DNA of 64,000 nucleotides from Streptomyces xylophagus (GCF_000716435.1 NZ_JNWO01000009.1:248001-312000), one strand, 5' to 3'; positions 41,652 to 53,339 are shown, numbered from the stretch's first letter. Program-made: numbers and translations. The notes: a model not told the origin generated them from the sequence alone.

Positions 41652-43406
41652 GTGTCTTTTTCCCGTAGAAACTTCATGATCGCCACCGGTGTGGTGGCCG
41701 CGTCGAGCTCGGTGCTGACCGCCTGTGGCGGCGGCAACTCGACCTCGAACACCAAGGTCCCCTCGGTCAGCAAGGCCAAGCAGAGCAAGATCGGGGTCGG
41801 CACGAAGGCCGACTCGACGGGCCCCGCCCCCGAGGTCGCCGGCGCGGTCAAGGGCGGGACGATCTACGGGCTCGACCAGTTCGACATGGACCACCTGGAC
41901 CCGGCGCAGATCTACGTCTCCACCGAGATCCTCATCACCACGCCGATCATGCGCGGCCTGACCGGCTACAAGCTCGACTCCAAGGGCGGCGCCACCCTGG
42001 TCGGCGACGCGGCCACGGACGCGGGCACGGCCAAGGACGGCGGCAAGACCTGGTCGTTCACCATCAAGGACGGCATCAAGTGGGAGGACGGCTCCGACCT
42101 CTCCATGGACGACGTCCGGCACACCTTCGAGCGCCTCTTCGCCTCCTTCGTCACCGAGGGCCCGCGCTACGTCCAGCAGTTCCTGGTGGGCGGCGACAAG
42201 TACACCGGTCCCTACGAGGGCAAGAACCTCGACTCCATCGAGATCGACGGCAAGACCATCACCTTCCGCCTCAACGAGGCCCGTGGTGACTTCAACTTCA
42301 CGCTCGCCGAGCGGGCGTACTCCTTCGTGAAGAAGTCGAAGGACACCAAGGAGAAGTACGACAAGCAGCCGTTCTCCTGCGGCCCGTACAAGATCTCCGC
42401 CCGTGACGTCGGCAAGTCCATGACGTACACCCGCAACGAGCACTGGGACGCGGCGACGGACCCGATCCGCAACGCCTACCCGGACAAGTACCTGTTCCAG
42501 TTCGGCTTCGAACTGCTGGCCTCGACCGACCGCTACATCGCGGACAAGGGCAACGACCAGTACACGATGTCGATCTTCAACGAGGTCGCCCCGGAGCGGA
42601 TCGCCACGGTCCTCACCAACGCGAAGCTCAAGCAGCAGGTGCTCACCGCGGTCGACACGGTCACCTACTACTGGCCGATCAACACCACCCGGATCACGGA
42701 CGTCAGGGTCCGCCAGGCCATCAACTACGCCTGGCCGAACCAGCAGTTGCAGACCATCCGCGGCGGCGCCTCCACCAGCGAGATAGCGACGACCATCTTC
42801 TCCCCGGTGACGCCCGGCTACACGGAGTTCGACCTCTACGGCAAGACCACGAAGCCCGGCGGCGACCCGGTCAAGGCCAAGGCCCTCCTCAAGGAGGCCG
42901 GCAAGGTCGGACAGAAGCTGGTCATCGCCTACCAGACGTCGGACAACGCGGTGAAGCAGGCCGTGGCGATCAAGAACGCGCTGGAGGCAGCCGGCTTCAC
43001 GGTCGTCAACAAGCAGATCGACAAGTCGACCTTCTACACCCAGATCGGCAAGATCGACAACCAGTACGACCTGTTCGCGGCCGGCTGGAGCCCGGACTGG
43101 CCGGGCGGCTACTCGGTCTTCTACCCCTGCTGGGACGGCGAGAACATCGGCGACGGCCGCAGCAACTACGCCCAGCTGAAGAACGCGAGCGTCGACAAGG
43201 CCATCGCGGCCGCCTCCCTGATCACCGACGCGGACGCGGCCAACAAGGCCTGGGGCGCGATCGACAAGCAGGTCATGGAACTCGCGGCCTGTGTCCCGGA
43301 CTACCACGCCATCCGCAACTGGATGCACGGTACGAAGGTCGGCGGCTTCGTCTACGACGCGGGCAACACCGGTATCGCGCTCACCAGGCTCTACGCCAAG
43401 GCGTAG
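41652..43406 (+). CDS. Peptide-binding lipoprotein with Tat-like signal (cluster 2)
   Basis: A 584-residue family-5 solute-binding lipoprotein. The start SFSRRNFMIATGVVAASSSV has a twin-arginine motif (SRRNFM) before the hydrophobic stretch, and lipobox LTAC puts the lipid at Cys25. The mature part has MDHLDPAQIYVSTEI and WSPDWPGGYSVFYP, like the cluster 3 homologue (51406-53217). AAGGCAGGG precedes the GTG start. It binds the peptide outside the membrane. Export through Tat, using TatB (7958-8398), would suit a lipoprotein that folds before export. Confidence 0.92.
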   Translation: MSFSRRNFMIATGVVAASSSVLTACGGGNSTSNTKVPSVSKAKQSKIGVGTKADSTGPAPEVAGAVKGGTIYGLDQFDMDHLDPAQIYVSTEILITTPIMRGLTGYKLDSKGGATLVGDAATDAGTAKDGGKTWSFTIKDGIKWEDGSDLSMDDVRHTFERLFASFVTEGPRYVQQFLVGGDKYTGPYEGKNLDSIEIDGKTITFRLNEARGDFNFTLAERAYSFVKKSKDTKEKYDKQPFSCGPYKISARDVGKSMTYTRNEHWDAATDPIRNAYPDKYLFQFGFELLASTDRYIADKGNDQYTMSIFNEVAPERIATVLTNAKLKQQVLTAVDTVTYYWPINTTRITDVRVRQAINYAWPNQQLQTIRGGASTSEIATTIFSPVTPGYTEFDLYGKTTKPGGDPVKAKALLKEAGKVGQKLVIAYQTSDNAVKQAVAIKNALEAAGFTVVNKQIDKSTFYTQIGKIDNQYDLFAAGWSPDWPGGYSVFYPCWDGENIGDGRSNYAQLKNASVDKAIAAASLITDADAANKAWGAIDKQVMELAACVPDYHAIRNWMHGTKVGGFVYDAGNTGIALTRLYAKA

Positions 43407-43512
43407 GCGCCACCGCCACCACAGGGGGCGGCCCCCACCCCGGGCCGCCCCCCACCGGCTCCACACCCCTCACGCCCCGGCAACGGCGCCCCGTCCGGAA
43501 AGTCCTGACCCC

Positions 43513-44493
43513 ATGTTCCGCTTCCTTGTCCGCCGTACGATCGGCGCGCTGGTCATCCTCCTGATCGTCAGCGCCATCACGTTCTGGCTCTTCTACGCCG
43601 TCCCGCGTGACCCGGCCATGATGTCCTGCGGCAAGAACTGCACGCCGGCCTCGCTGGCGCAGATCCGGCACAACCTGGGCATCGACCATCCGATACCGGT
43701 CCAGTACTGGTACTGGCTCAAGGGCATCTTCGTCGGGCGTGAGTACAGCGGCTTCGGACACTGCAACGCGCCGTGCCTCGGCTACTCCTTCGCCAACAAT
43801 GAGCCCGTCTTCGGCACGATCATGGACCGGCTGCCGCTGACCCTCTCGCTCGCCTTCGGCTCGGCCGTCATCTTCCTGATCTTCGGTGTCGGCACCGGCA
43901 TGATCGCGGCGCTCAAGCAGGGCAAGTTCCTGGACAAGTTCGCGACCTCGGCCTCGCTGCTCGGCTCCTCGCTGCAGATCTACTTCGTCGGCTACATCGC
44001 GCTGTACTTCCTGACCTTCAAGCTGGGCATCCTCGACCAGCCCTCGTACACGCCGCTGACCGACAACCCCGTCCAGTGGTTCTCGGGCCTGCTGCTGCCG
44101 TGGATCGTGCTGTCGATCATCTTCACCGCCAACTACACCCGTATGGCCCGCTCCCAGCTGGTCGAGCAGCTCAGCGAGGACTACGTCCGCACCGCCCGCG
44201 CCAAGGGCCTCTCCCGTGCCAACGTGTTCCTGCGCTTCGCCTGGCGCGGCGCGATGGGCCCGATCGTCACGGTGTTCGGCATCGACCTGGGCACGCTGAT
44301 CGGTGGCGCGATCATCACCGAGCAGGTCTTCAGCCTCCAGGGCATCGGCCGCCTCTCGGTGATCTCGGTCATCCAGAGCGACCTGCCGATGCTGCTCGGC
44401 GTCACGGTGCTGTCCGCGGCCGCGATCGTGTTCTTCAACATCTTCGTCGACGCCGCCTACGCCTTCATCGACCCGCGGATCCGGCTCGCCTGA
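43513..44493 (+). CDS. Oligopeptide ABC importer permease, OppB type (cluster 2)
   Basis: A 326-residue permease with the OppB-type first helix (FLVRRTIGALVILLIVSAITFWLFYAVPRDP), a cysteine-containing outer loop (MMSCGKNCTPASLAQ; CNAPCLGYSF) and the EAA loop (DYVRTARAKGLSRANVFLRFAWR). It ends AYAFIDPRIRLA. The cluster 3 homologue 50331-51311 has the same layout. The ATG at 43513 was chosen because the frame upstream is repetitive and unlike a protein. It lies 106 bases after the binding-protein gene. Confidence 0.92.
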   Translation: MFRFLVRRTIGALVILLIVSAITFWLFYAVPRDPAMMSCGKNCTPASLAQIRHNLGIDHPIPVQYWYWLKGIFVGREYSGFGHCNAPCLGYSFANNEPVFGTIMDRLPLTLSLAFGSAVIFLIFGVGTGMIAALKQGKFLDKFATSASLLGSSLQIYFVGYIALYFLTFKLGILDQPSYTPLTDNPVQWFSGLLLPWIVLSIIFTANYTRMARSQLVEQLSEDYVRTARAKGLSRANVFLRFAWRGAMGPIVTVFGIDLGTLIGGAIITEQVFSLQGIGRLSVISVIQSDLPMLLGVTVLSAAAIVFFNIFVDAAYAFIDPRIRLA

Positions 44494-44542
44494 CCCTCCG
44501 CCCGTACCCCCTACCCCCCGCATCGCCCCCAGGAGCGTCTCC

Positions 44543-45583
44543 GTGACGAGCACCGATCAGCAGCCCTTCCTCTCCGTCAGGGATCTCAAGGTCCACTTCT
44601 CCACCGAGGACGGCATCGTCAAGGCCGTCGACGGACTCTCCTTCGACCTCGCCAAGGGCCAGACCCTCGGCATCGTCGGTGAGTCGGGCTCCGGCAAGTC
44701 CGTCACCAACCTGACGATCCTGGGCCTCCACGACCGCGACCGCACGGCGATCGACGGCGAGATCCTGCTCGACGGCAAGGAGCTGCTCACCGCCACCGAG
44801 CGAGAGCTCGCGCAGCTGCGCGGCAACAAGATGTCCATGATCTTCCAGGACGCGCTGGCCTCACTGTCGCCGTACCACACGGTCGGCAAGCAGATCAGCG
44901 AGGTGTACCGCAAGCACACCGGTGCCTCCAAGAAGGAGTCCCGCGAGCGCGCGATCGAGATGCTGAAGCGGGTCGGGATCCCGCAGCCCGAGGTCCGGGT
45001 GGACGACTACCCGCACCTGTTCTCGGGCGGTATGCGCCAGCGCGCGATGATCGCCATGGCCCTGGTCTGCGACCCGGAGCTGCTGATCGCCGACGAGCCG
45101 ACGACGGCCCTCGACGTGACGGTCCAGGCCCAGATCATGGACCTGCTGAAGGACCTCCAGCAGGAGTTCGGCACCGCGATCGTCTTCATCACCCACGACC
45201 TCGGCGTCATCGCCGACATCGCGGACGACGTCCTGGTGATGTACGGCGGCCGGTGTGTGGAGCGCGGTACCAAGAAGGAGGTGCTGACGGACCCGCAGCA
45301 CCCCTACACGCTCGGTCTGCTCAGCTCCATGCCGAGCCTCGAAGGACCGGTCGACGTGCCGCTGATGCCGATCCCGGGCTCGCCGCCCTCGCTGCTCAAC
45401 CCGCCGTCCGGCTGCCGCTTCCACCCGCGGTGCGCCTTCGCCGAGAAGGTCGCGGGCGGACGGTGCTCCAGCGAGTCGCCCGTGCTGGAGGTGGTCGACG
45501 GCCGGGGCTCCGCCTGCCACCTCACCACCGCGCAGCGCCAGGAACTCTTCGCCGATCTCGCCGCCGTAGCCCAGCACAACTGA
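44543..45583 (+). CDS. Oligopeptide ABC importer ATPase, OppD type (cluster 2)
   Basis: A 346-residue ATPase: Walker [10 protein letters not shown], signature [13 protein letters not shown], Walker [14 protein letters not shown], and the C-terminal [17 protein letters not shown] cysteine domain. Note the His and Leu in HLFSGGM against HQFSGG in the other copies. GGAGCG precedes the GTG start. Fourth gene of the cluster 2 operon. Confidence 0.93.
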   Translation: MTSTDQQPFLSVRDLKVHFSTEDGIVKAVDGLSFDLAKGQTLGIVGESGSGKSVTNLTILGLHDRDRTAIDGEILLDGKELLTATERELAQLRGNKMSMIFQDALASLSPYHTVGKQISEVYRKHTGASKKESRERAIEMLKRVGIPQPEVRVDDYPHLFSGGMRQRAMIAMALVCDPELLIADEPTTALDVTVQAQIMDLLKDLQQEFGTAIVFITHDLGVIADIADDVLVMYGGRCVERGTKKEVLTDPQHPYTLGLLSSMPSLEGPVDVPLMPIPGSPPSLLNPPSGCRFHPRCAFAEKVAGGRCSSESPVLEVVDGRGSACHLTTAQRQELFADLAAVAQHN

Positions 45584-45608
45584 CGTACTAGAAACGGGAC
45601 TTCCCATC

Positions 45609-46655
<1,047 letters not shown>

Positions 46656-46741
46656 CACACCCCTTTAGTCAGCCGCCCCCTTCAGGAACGGACTTTCACC
46701 GGCCCATTGACCCGAGCCCATGAACGTCCGGTTCCAGGGGA

Positions 46742-46775
46742 CGAAGGCCCGCGCCCACCCAGGCGCGGGCCTTCG
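46742..46775. terminator. Bidirectional intrinsic terminator
   Basis: CGAAGGCCCGCGCC (46742-46755) pairs with GGCGCGGGCCTTCG (46762-46775) over a 6-base loop. It lies between the end of opp cluster 2 and the convergent VOC gene. Confidence 0.88.
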
Positions 46776-46789
46776 CCATTCCCTGCGGC

Positions 46790-47176
46790 TCAGCCCAACT
46801 CCCCGCGCTCCACGCAGAATTCATTGCCCTCGGGATCGGCAAGGATGAACCATCCGCCACCGTCCGGCCGGGTGTGGTCGGCGACTTTCGTGGCGCCCAG
46901 TCGCAGCGCCCGCTCGACCTCCTGGCTACGGGTCCGGCCCTGGGGCTGGAGGTCCAGGTGGATGCGGTTCTTCGCGGCCTTGGACTCGGGTACGCGCACG
47001 AAGAGCAGCGTCGGGCCACCGGCCGGGTCGACGATCACCGCCTCCGGATCGCCGGGCTTGTCGTCGTCGGCCAGCGGGCGACCCAGCAACTCGCTCCAGA
47101 ACAGGCCGAGTTCGTAGGGGTCGCCGGTGCAGTCGAAGGTGAGGGTGCGGATGGTGGGGTTCAGGGTGTTTGTCAT
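46790..47176 (-). CDS. VOC-superfamily (glyoxalase/bleomycin-resistance-like) protein
   Basis: A 128-residue single-barrel VOC protein. It has FDCTGDPYELGLFWSELLGRPLA at the start, KNRIHLDLQPQGR (first metal-His strand) and WFILADPEGNEFCV (terminal Glu strand), the standard signature of the glyoxalase-like_6 group. Substrate unknown. It lies alone between opp cluster 2 and the methyltransferase, on the opposite strand to both. The ATG at 47176 was chosen from the conserved start. Confidence 0.88.
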   Translation of the reverse strand: MTNTLNPTIRTLTFDCTGDPYELGLFWSELLGRPLADDDKPGDPEAVIVDPAGGPTLLFVRVPESKAAKNRIHLDLQPQGRTRSQEVERALRLGATKVADHTRPDGGGWFILADPEGNEFCVERGELG

Positions 47177-47314
47177 CGCGCCGAGCATCCCGGAGGGCGG
47201 CACCGTTGTCGACCGGTTAAAGCACCGCGCCCTTACGGCCGACGGAAGTTCGGAAGTCTGCAAGAAATGAACGAGCCCGGCGTCCGGCCCCTTCCCGTGT
47301 GACAAACTGCCGCG

Positions 47315-48076
47315 GTGGTTGATCGTTCGTTCGCGGACCTTTCGCTCGCCGCGCTGTACGACACCCTCAACCCCTGGGGGCCCGGCGACGACTTCTATCT
47401 CGGGCTGGTGATGTCCGCCGGCGCCGTGCTCGACATCGGATGCGGTACCGGGCGTCTGCTCGGGCGGGCCCGGCGGGAAGGGCATCCGGGGCGGCTCATG
47501 GGGCTCGATCCCGCCGCCGCGATGCTGGTGCAGGCACGGGCTCATGAACCCGGGGTCGAGTGGGTGCTCGGGGATCTGCGGACACGGGAGTGGCACGGCG
47601 AGTTCGATCTCGCCGTGATGACCGGCCATGCCTTCCAAGTGCTGCTCGGCGACGAGGAGTTGCGCCTGGCGCTGGCCGCCGTACACGCCGCGCTCGCCCC
47701 TGGCGGGCGGTTCGTGTTCGAGACCCGGAATCCGGGGGCGCGGGCCTGGGAGCGGTGGACGCCGGACCGGGTGCGGGAGATCTCCGACGGCAACGGCGGG
47801 GTCGTACGCGTGTGGCACGAGGTCGAGTCCGTGGCGGCGGCCGGGGACCGCGTGACGTTCACCGAGACCTTCGACGGCGCGCACTGGGAGCGTCCGCAGG
47901 TCGACCGGACCACCCTGCGGTTCCTCGGGCCCGATGCCCTGGACCGCTTCCTCCGCGAGGCCGGGTTCGCCGTCGTCGAGCGGTACGGCGACTGGGTACG
48001 GGGGCCACTGACCCCGGCCGGCCCCGAGATCGTCACCGTGGCCGAACCGGCGGGCCGGTACAACCAGGCGTCGTGA
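47315..48076 (+). CDS. Class I SAM-dependent methyltransferase
   Basis: A 253-residue methyltransferase. The SAM motif VLDIGCGTGRLLGRARR, the acidic GLDPAAAML strand, DLAVMTGHAFQVL and the FETRNPGARAW motif after the sixth strand fit the Methyltransf_25/11 families, with an extra C-terminal beta domain. Substrate unknown. GTG start with no clear ribosome site. It lies between the two facing opp clusters and is convergent with cluster 3. Confidence 0.87.
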   Translation: MVDRSFADLSLAALYDTLNPWGPGDDFYLGLVMSAGAVLDIGCGTGRLLGRARREGHPGRLMGLDPAAAMLVQARAHEPGVEWVLGDLRTREWHGEFDLAVMTGHAFQVLLGDEELRLALAAVHAALAPGGRFVFETRNPGARAWERWTPDRVREISDGNGGVVRVWHEVESVAAAGDRVTFTETFDGAHWERPQVDRTTLRFLGPDALDRFLREAGFAVVERYGDWVRGPLTPAGPEIVTVAEPAGRYNQAS

Positions 48077-48080
48077 CATC

Positions 48081-48120
48081 GCCGTTGGGCCACCGGCAGA
48101 GCGGCGAGTGACCCAACGGC
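48081..48120. terminator. Bidirectional hairpin terminator
   Basis: GCCGTTGGG (48081-48089) pairs with CCCAACGGC (48112-48120) with a 22-base loop, between the convergent methyltransferase and cluster 3. Confidence 0.7.
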
Positions 48121-48136
48121 ACCTCTGCTGCTCGTC

Positions 48137-49249
48137 CTACGACTCCTCCAGCGCGGCCAACGCCGGGTCCAGCACGATGTCCTCGTCGCGGGCCTCGATC
48201 GTCGGCTCCTCCGGGAAGTGGCAGGCCGTCAGGTGGCCCGCGAGGTTGCCGGAGATCTGGATCAGGGGCGGTTCCTCAGTCGCGCACTTGTCCTGGGCCT
48301 TCCAGCAGCGGGTGCGGAAGCGGCAGCCGGTGGGCGGGTTGATCGGGGAGGGGACGTCGCCGGCCAGACGGATGCGTTCGCGGCCCACCGTTTCGTCGTC
48401 GCCCAGGTTCACCTCGGGCACGGCGGACAACAGGGCGTGGGTGTACGGGTGCCGGGGGCGGGTGTAGATGGAGTCGCGGTCGCCCACCTCGATGATCTTG
48501 CCGAGGTACATCACCGCGACCCGGTGCGAGAAGTGCCGTACCACTGCCAGGTCGTGGGCGATGAAGAGGAACGCGATGCCCAGTTCCCGCTGGACCTCTT
48601 GCAGCAGGTTCACCACCTGGGCCTGGATCGAGACGTCCAGGGCGGAGACCGGTTCGTCCGCGACGATCAGCTTCGGTTCCAGGGCCAACGCCCTTGCCAC
48701 GCCGATGCGTTGGCGCTGGCCGCCGGAGAACTCGTGCGGGAAGCGGTTGTAGTGCTCGGGGTTGAGGCCGACGATCTCCAACAGCTCCCGGACACGCCCC
48801 TCGCGGCCGCCGGCCGGCTGGATGCCGTTGATCTCCATCGGGCCCGAGATGATCTTGCCGACCGTCTGCCGCGGGTTCAGCGACGAGTACGGGTCCTGGA
48901 AGATCATCTGGATCTCGGAGCGGATCGGGGCAAGTTGTTTTCGGCTGGCGTGAGTGATGTCCTGGCCGCTGTAGGTGATCTTGCCCGCGCTCGGCTCCAG
49001 CAGGCGGGTGATCAGGCGGCCCGTCGTCGACTTGCCGCAGCCCGACTCGCCCACGAGGCCGAAGCTCTCCCCCACGTGCACGGTCAGGTCGATGCCGTCG
49101 ACGGCCTGGACGGCGCCGACCGTACGGCGGATCGGGAAGCCGCCCTTCACCGGGAAGTGTTTGGTCAGGCCCTCCACCACCAGGAGCGGGTCCCCGGATA
49201 CTTCCGGGGCCGCGTCGCGCGGGGCGGGCAGGACGAGGTCCTCTGTCAT
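48137..49249 (-). CDS. bldKE: Oligopeptide ABC importer ATPase, OppF type (cluster 3, BldKE-like)
   Basis: A 370-residue ATPase: [35 protein letters not shown] and [18 protein letters not shown]. Nearly the same as the cluster 2 OppF. The symbol is assigned because the gene order (permease, binding protein, permease, ATPase, ATPase) and proximity to typA match the S. coelicolor bldK operon; the other copy also fits that order. BldK imports a signal needed for aerial growth. Last gene of its operon. Confidence 0.75.
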   Translation of the reverse strand: MTEDLVLPAPRDAAPEVSGDPLLVVEGLTKHFPVKGGFPIRRTVGAVQAVDGIDLTVHVGESFGLVGESGCGKSTTGRLITRLLEPSAGKITYSGQDITHASRKQLAPIRSEIQMIFQDPYSSLNPRQTVGKIISGPMEINGIQPAGGREGRVRELLEIVGLNPEHYNRFPHEFSGGQRQRIGVARALALEPKLIVADEPVSALDVSIQAQVVNLLQEVQRELGIAFLFIAHDLAVVRHFSHRVAVMYLGKIIEVGDRDSIYTRPRHPYTHALLSAVPEVNLGDDETVGRERIRLAGDVPSPINPPTGCRFRTRCWKAQDKCATEEPPLIQISGNLAGHLTACHFPEEPTIEARDEDIVLDPALAALEES

Positions 49250-49260
49250 GACGTCTCCTC

Positions 49261-50322
49261 CTAGCCCAGTCGGGGCTTGATCTCTTCGATGAAGATGGAC
49301 CGCTTCTGGTCCGCCGTGAGGTGGCAGGCCGAGGCGCGGTCGGGGGCGAGCAGCGGGCGTTCGGTGACGCAGCGGGTGCCGCCGACCCGGTCCTGGAAGG
49401 TGCAGCGGGGGTGGAAGCGGCAGCCCGAGGGCGGGTTCAGGAGTGACGGCGGGGCGCCGGGGATGGGGGCCAGGGGCGCGCCCAGGTCCGAGTCCAGGCG
49501 GGGCATGGAGTTCAACAGGCCCCAGGTGTAGGGGTGTTGGGGTGAGCGGAGGACTTCGTTCGTCGTGCCGCGTTCCACCGCGTTGCCCGCGTACATCACC
49601 ATGATGTCGTCGGCCATGTCGGCGATGACACCGAGGTCGTGCGTGATGAAGACGATCCCTGAGCCGAACTCCTGCTGGAGGTCCTTCAGGAGGTCCAGGA
49701 TCTGAGCCTGGACCGTCACATCCAGTGCGGTTGTGGGCTCGTCGGCGATCAGCAGGTCCGGGTCGCAGACCAGGGCCATGGCGATCATCGCGCGCTGGCG
49801 CATACCGCCGGAGAACTGGTGCGGGTAGTCCTTCGCCCGCTCCTTGGGGTTGGGGATGCCGACCTTGCCGAGCATCTCCACCGCACGGGCCCAGGCCACC
49901 TTCTTGGAGGCGCCCATGTGTTTCATGTACGGCTCGGCGATCTGGCGGCCCACCGTGTAGTACGGGGAGAGGGCGGTCAGCGGGTCCTGGAAGATCATGG
50001 CGACCTTGTTGCCGCGCAGCTTCTCCAGGTCCGACTCGCGGGCCGTGGTCAACTCCTGGCCGTCGAGCAGGATTTCGCCCTCGACGGTGGTGAACATCGG
50101 GTTGTGCAGGCCGAGGATCGTCAGGTTGGTGACCGACTTTCCGGAGCCCGACTCCCCCACGATACCGAGGGTCTTGCCGCGTTGGACGTCGAAGGAGAGA
50201 CCGTCGACGGCGCGCACGATGCCGTCCTCGGTCTTGAAGCTGACGTGCAGGTCCCGCACGGAGAGGAAGGCACCCGCGTCGGCCGGCGAGGGAGCCCCGG
50301 CTTCCTTGGTCAATGTGGTCAC
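49261..50322 (-). CDS. bldKD: Oligopeptide ABC importer ATPase, OppD type (cluster 3, BldKD-like)
   Basis: A 353-residue ATPase: [35 protein letters not shown], and [17 protein letters not shown] at the C-terminus. GGAGCACTC precedes the GTG start. It lies eight bases after the permease and 11 bases before the OppF gene. The symbol rests on gene order next to typA. Confidence 0.75.
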   Translation of the reverse strand: MTTLTKEAGAPSPADAGAFLSVRDLHVSFKTEDGIVRAVDGLSFDVQRGKTLGIVGESGSGKSVTNLTILGLHNPMFTTVEGEILLDGQELTTARESDLEKLRGNKVAMIFQDPLTALSPYYTVGRQIAEPYMKHMGASKKVAWARAVEMLGKVGIPNPKERAKDYPHQFSGGMRQRAMIAMALVCDPDLLIADEPTTALDVTVQAQILDLLKDLQQEFGSGIVFITHDLGVIADMADDIMVMYAGNAVERGTTNEVLRSPQHPYTWGLLNSMPRLDSDLGAPLAPIPGAPPSLLNPPSGCRFHPRCTFQDRVGGTRCVTERPLLAPDRASACHLTADQKRSIFIEEIKPRLG

Positions 50323-50330
50323 GAGTGCTC

Positions 50331-51311
50331 CTAGGCCAGCCGTACGCGCGGGTCGATGAAGGCGTAGCAGGCGTCGACGATGATGTTGAAGAGCAGGATC
50401 ATGGTGGCGGAGAAGATCATCACGCCCAGCAGCAGCGGCAGGTCGCTGAAGAACACCGCCTGGACCGCGAGGTTGCCGAGGCCCGGCAGGCTGAAGGTGT
50501 ACTCGGTGATGATGGCGCCGCCGAGCAGAGCGCCCAGGTCGATGCCGAAGATGGTGACGATGGGGATCAGCGAGCCGCGCCAGGCGTAGCGGAAGAAGAC
50601 ATATCTGCGGGACATGCCCTTCGCCTTGGCCGTACGGACGTGTTCCTCCTGGAGCTGCTCGATCATCGCCGAGCGCGCCATACGGGTGTACTGCGCGGCG
50701 AAGATCGTGGACAGCACCACCCAGGGGATGATCAGCCCGGAGAACCAACTGACCGGGTTCGCGGTGAAGTTGTTGTACGCCGGCTTGTCGAAGAGGTGCG
50801 TCTGGTAGACCAGCAGCGCCAGTGCCAGCGGGCCCAGGAAGTAGATCTGCATCGAGCTGAGCACCATCGCCCCGGCCGTGGCCGTCTTGTCGATCAGCGT
50901 GCCGCGCTTCCAGGCCGCGAGCAGGCCGGTGCCGAGGCCGATGAGCAGGAAGAAGAAGGCGCCGCCGAGGGTGAGCGAGATGGTGGTGGGCAGCCGGTCG
51001 ATCAGCGTGGCCCAGACCTGGTCGTTGGTGTGGTACGAGTACCCGAAGCACGGGGCGGGGCAAGGGCCTTGGGCGAAGCCGTTGCTGCCCATGACGAGGT
51101 TCTTCAGGAAGATCCAGTACTGCGTGGTGATCGGCTTGTCGAGGCCGAGCACATGGTGGATGTTCGCGAGGCTGGTGGGATTGCACGTCTTGCCGCACAT
51201 CAACAGACCCGGGTCCCGCGGCATCCCGAAGAACAGCAGGAACGTGACGATGCTCAGCAGGAAGAGGATGACGATCGCGCCGAGGAACCGGCGGACGAGG
51301 AAGCGCAGCAT
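50331..51311 (-). CDS. bldKC: Oligopeptide ABC importer permease, OppB type (cluster 3, BldKC-like)
   Basis: A 326-residue permease, same length as its cluster 2 homologue and with the same outer loop cysteines ([25 protein letters not shown]), EAA loop ([23 protein letters not shown]) and end ([12 protein letters not shown]). The permease forms the translocation pore with the OppC-type partner. Third gene of its operon. Confidence 0.75.
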   Translation of the reverse strand: MLRFLVRRFLGAIVILFLLSIVTFLLFFGMPRDPGLLMCGKTCNPTSLANIHHVLGLDKPITTQYWIFLKNLVMGSNGFAQGPCPAPCFGYSYHTNDQVWATLIDRLPTTISLTLGGAFFFLLIGLGTGLLAAWKRGTLIDKTATAGAMVLSSMQIYFLGPLALALLVYQTHLFDKPAYNNFTANPVSWFSGLIIPWVVLSTIFAAQYTRMARSAMIEQLQEEHVRTAKAKGMSRRYVFFRYAWRGSLIPIVTIFGIDLGALLGGAIITEYTFSLPGLGNLAVQAVFFSDLPLLLGVMIFSATMILLFNIIVDACYAFIDPRVRLA

Positions 51312-51405
51312 GACAGGGGCAGCTCTCTGACGTCGGCGGGCCGCCCGGCACCCGGTGCGTCGCCCCGGAGAGGGGCGGGAGCACCGGGTGCCGGACGGAC
51401 GGCGG

Positions 51406-53217
51406 TTACTTGACGAACAGGCGACGCGGGTCGACGCCGCCGAGGACGTCGTCGTAGACGAGGCCGCCGACCTTGGAACCGGCGATCTGGGTCTGCTTGT
51501 AGTACGCGGTCGGGACGAAGGAGACGAGGTCCTTCACGAGGTACTCGTCGATCTTCTCCCAGGCGGCCGCGGCCTTGACCGGGTCGGTGATCTTGTTCGC
51601 CGCGTCGATGTCGGCGTTCACCTTGGGGTCGTTGACCTGGGAGTAGTTCTGCGCACCGTCGGCGATGACGCGTCCGTCGTAGAGCGGCGGGACGACGGTC
51701 GAGGCGGACGGCCAGTCGGCACCCCACGCGGTGTGGAAGATGTCGTAGTTGTTGTCCAGCTTGCTGACCTGGTCGTAGTAGGTCTCGGCCGGGATCTCCT
51801 GGCGCTGGACGTTGAAGCCGGCCTTCTTCAGGCCCGCCGCCATGGCGGTGGAGTACTGCTGGCCCTCGGGGGTGTTGGTGTAGCCGAAGGTCAGCTTCAT
51901 GTTGAGCTTGCCGGCCTTCTTCAGCAGCGCCTTGGCCTTCACCGGGTCACCGGCAGGGTTCTTCTTCTTGCCGAACGGGTCGAACGCGGCGTTGTAGCCG
52001 GAGACGGTCGGGCTGATCGTGCCGCCGGCGACCTCCATCGCGTCGGTACCGCCGAAGGCACGGAGGAACGGCGTGATGGGCAGCGCGTAGGCGATGGCCT
52101 CACGCACCAGCTTGTCCTTCATGGCCGGGTGGCTGTTGTTGATGTTCATCTGGCCCACGTACGGCTGGTAGCCGGAGACCGTGCGGGACTTCATCTTCGG
52201 GTCCTTGAGCACGCTGGACAGGTTGCCCGCGTCGACCTGGTTGTTGAAGCTGATGCCGGTCTGGTCCGCCCCGCTGTCCGCGAGGAGCGCCTTCGTCGAC
52301 GTCTCGAACTGCTGGTTGAACGTGAAGTTGAACTGGTCCACGTACTGGTGGCGGATCGGGTCCGTCTTCGGGTCCCAGTTGGTGTTCTTCACGAGCACCA
52401 TCGACTTGCCCGACTTGAACGACTGGATCTTGTACGGGCCGCTCGTCACCGGGTTCTTGTCGTACTTGACCTGGGTGTCACCCTTGGCGGACACGACGGC
52501 GTAGCCCGCCATGGCGAGGGCGTACGGCAGGTCGGCGTGCGCCGTCTTGAAGTGGAAGATGACGGTCTTGGCGTCCGGTGTCTCAAGGACGGTGCTCGGC
52601 AGGTGCTTGCCCTTGTAGGGGCCGTCCGGCAGCAGCTTGCGGTAGTCGGCGCCGGCGGTGTCGGCCAGCCACTGCTGGATGTACGTCGGGCCCTGGTTGA
52701 TGTAGGACGCGAAGAGCCGCTCGAAGGTCTGGCGGAAGTCGGCGGACGTGATCGGCGTCCCGTCCGCGAACTTTATGCCGTCCTTGAGGGTGTACTTCCA
52801 GGTCTTGCCGCCGTCCGTGGTGGTGCCGGAGTCGGTGGCGAGGTCACCGACGACCTCGTGACCCTTGCCGTCGGCGGTGGTCGTCTTGTAACCCGTGAGA
52901 CCCCGGTGGAGCAGGGTCGCGAGCGAGCCCTCGTCCGAGACGTAGATCTGGGCCGGGTCGAGGTGCGCGTAGCTGTCGCGCTGGAGCACCTCGATCGAAC
53001 CGCCGGACTTGGCGCCCGGTACGGCCGGGGCCGGTCCGGTGGAGTCCGCGGCGTCGCCGAACTTGATCGACTTCTGCTGTCTTGCCGCGTTCTCCTTGTC
53101 CTGCTTGTTGTTGTCACTCGCGTCGCTGCCGCCCTTGCTGCAACCGGTGAGCACAAGAGCCCCGGCCGCGAGCACGGAGAGCGCGGCGTATACGTGGCGT
53201 CCGCCCCTACTCATCAC
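51406..53217 (-). CDS. bldKB: Peptide-binding lipoprotein (cluster 3, BldKB-like)
   Basis: A 603-residue family-5 binding lipoprotein. The signal (RHVYAALSVLAAGALVLTGC) has lipobox LTGC with lipidated Cys26, and lacks the Tat-like SRR motif of the cluster 2 homologue. It shares AHLDPAQIYVSDEG, GPYKIQSFKSGKS and ADWPSASTVVPPLY with it. The length agrees with S. coelicolor BldKB (about 600). Start is GTG 53217 or ATG 53214. It captures the imported oligopeptide. Confidence 0.75.
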   Translation of the reverse strand: MMSRGGRHVYAALSVLAAGALVLTGCSKGGSDASDNNKQDKENAARQQKSIKFGDAADSTGPAPAVPGAKSGGSIEVLQRDSYAHLDPAQIYVSDEGSLATLLHRGLTGYKTTTADGKGHEVVGDLATDSGTTTDGGKTWKYTLKDGIKFADGTPITSADFRQTFERLFASYINQGPTYIQQWLADTAGADYRKLLPDGPYKGKHLPSTVLETPDAKTVIFHFKTAHADLPYALAMAGYAVVSAKGDTQVKYDKNPVTSGPYKIQSFKSGKSMVLVKNTNWDPKTDPIRHQYVDQFNFTFNQQFETSTKALLADSGADQTGISFNNQVDAGNLSSVLKDPKMKSRTVSGYQPYVGQMNINNSHPAMKDKLVREAIAYALPITPFLRAFGGTDAMEVAGGTISPTVSGYNAAFDPFGKKKNPAGDPVKAKALLKKAGKLNMKLTFGYTNTPEGQQYSTAMAAGLKKAGFNVQRQEIPAETYYDQVSKLDNNYDIFHTAWGADWPSASTVVPPLYDGRVIADGAQNYSQVNDPKVNADIDAANKITDPVKAAAAWEKIDEYLVKDLVSFVPTAYYKQTQIAGSKVGGLVYDDVLGGVDPRRLFVK

Positions 53218-53339
53218 TCAGTTTCCACCCATCTGTGTGTCACCAGTGCACAAAGGAATTCCCGTGCTGGATCGCCGTGCTGGATTGCTGTGCTGTGTTG
53301 CCGTGCGGTATCCGGGCGAGGACGCCCACCAACGGACGG

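Noticed and set aside
46790..48076. VOC gene and methyltransferase as a resistance island or remnant of a gene cluster
   Set aside because: No integrase, repeats or unusual composition; two single genes between transporters are not enough evidence.
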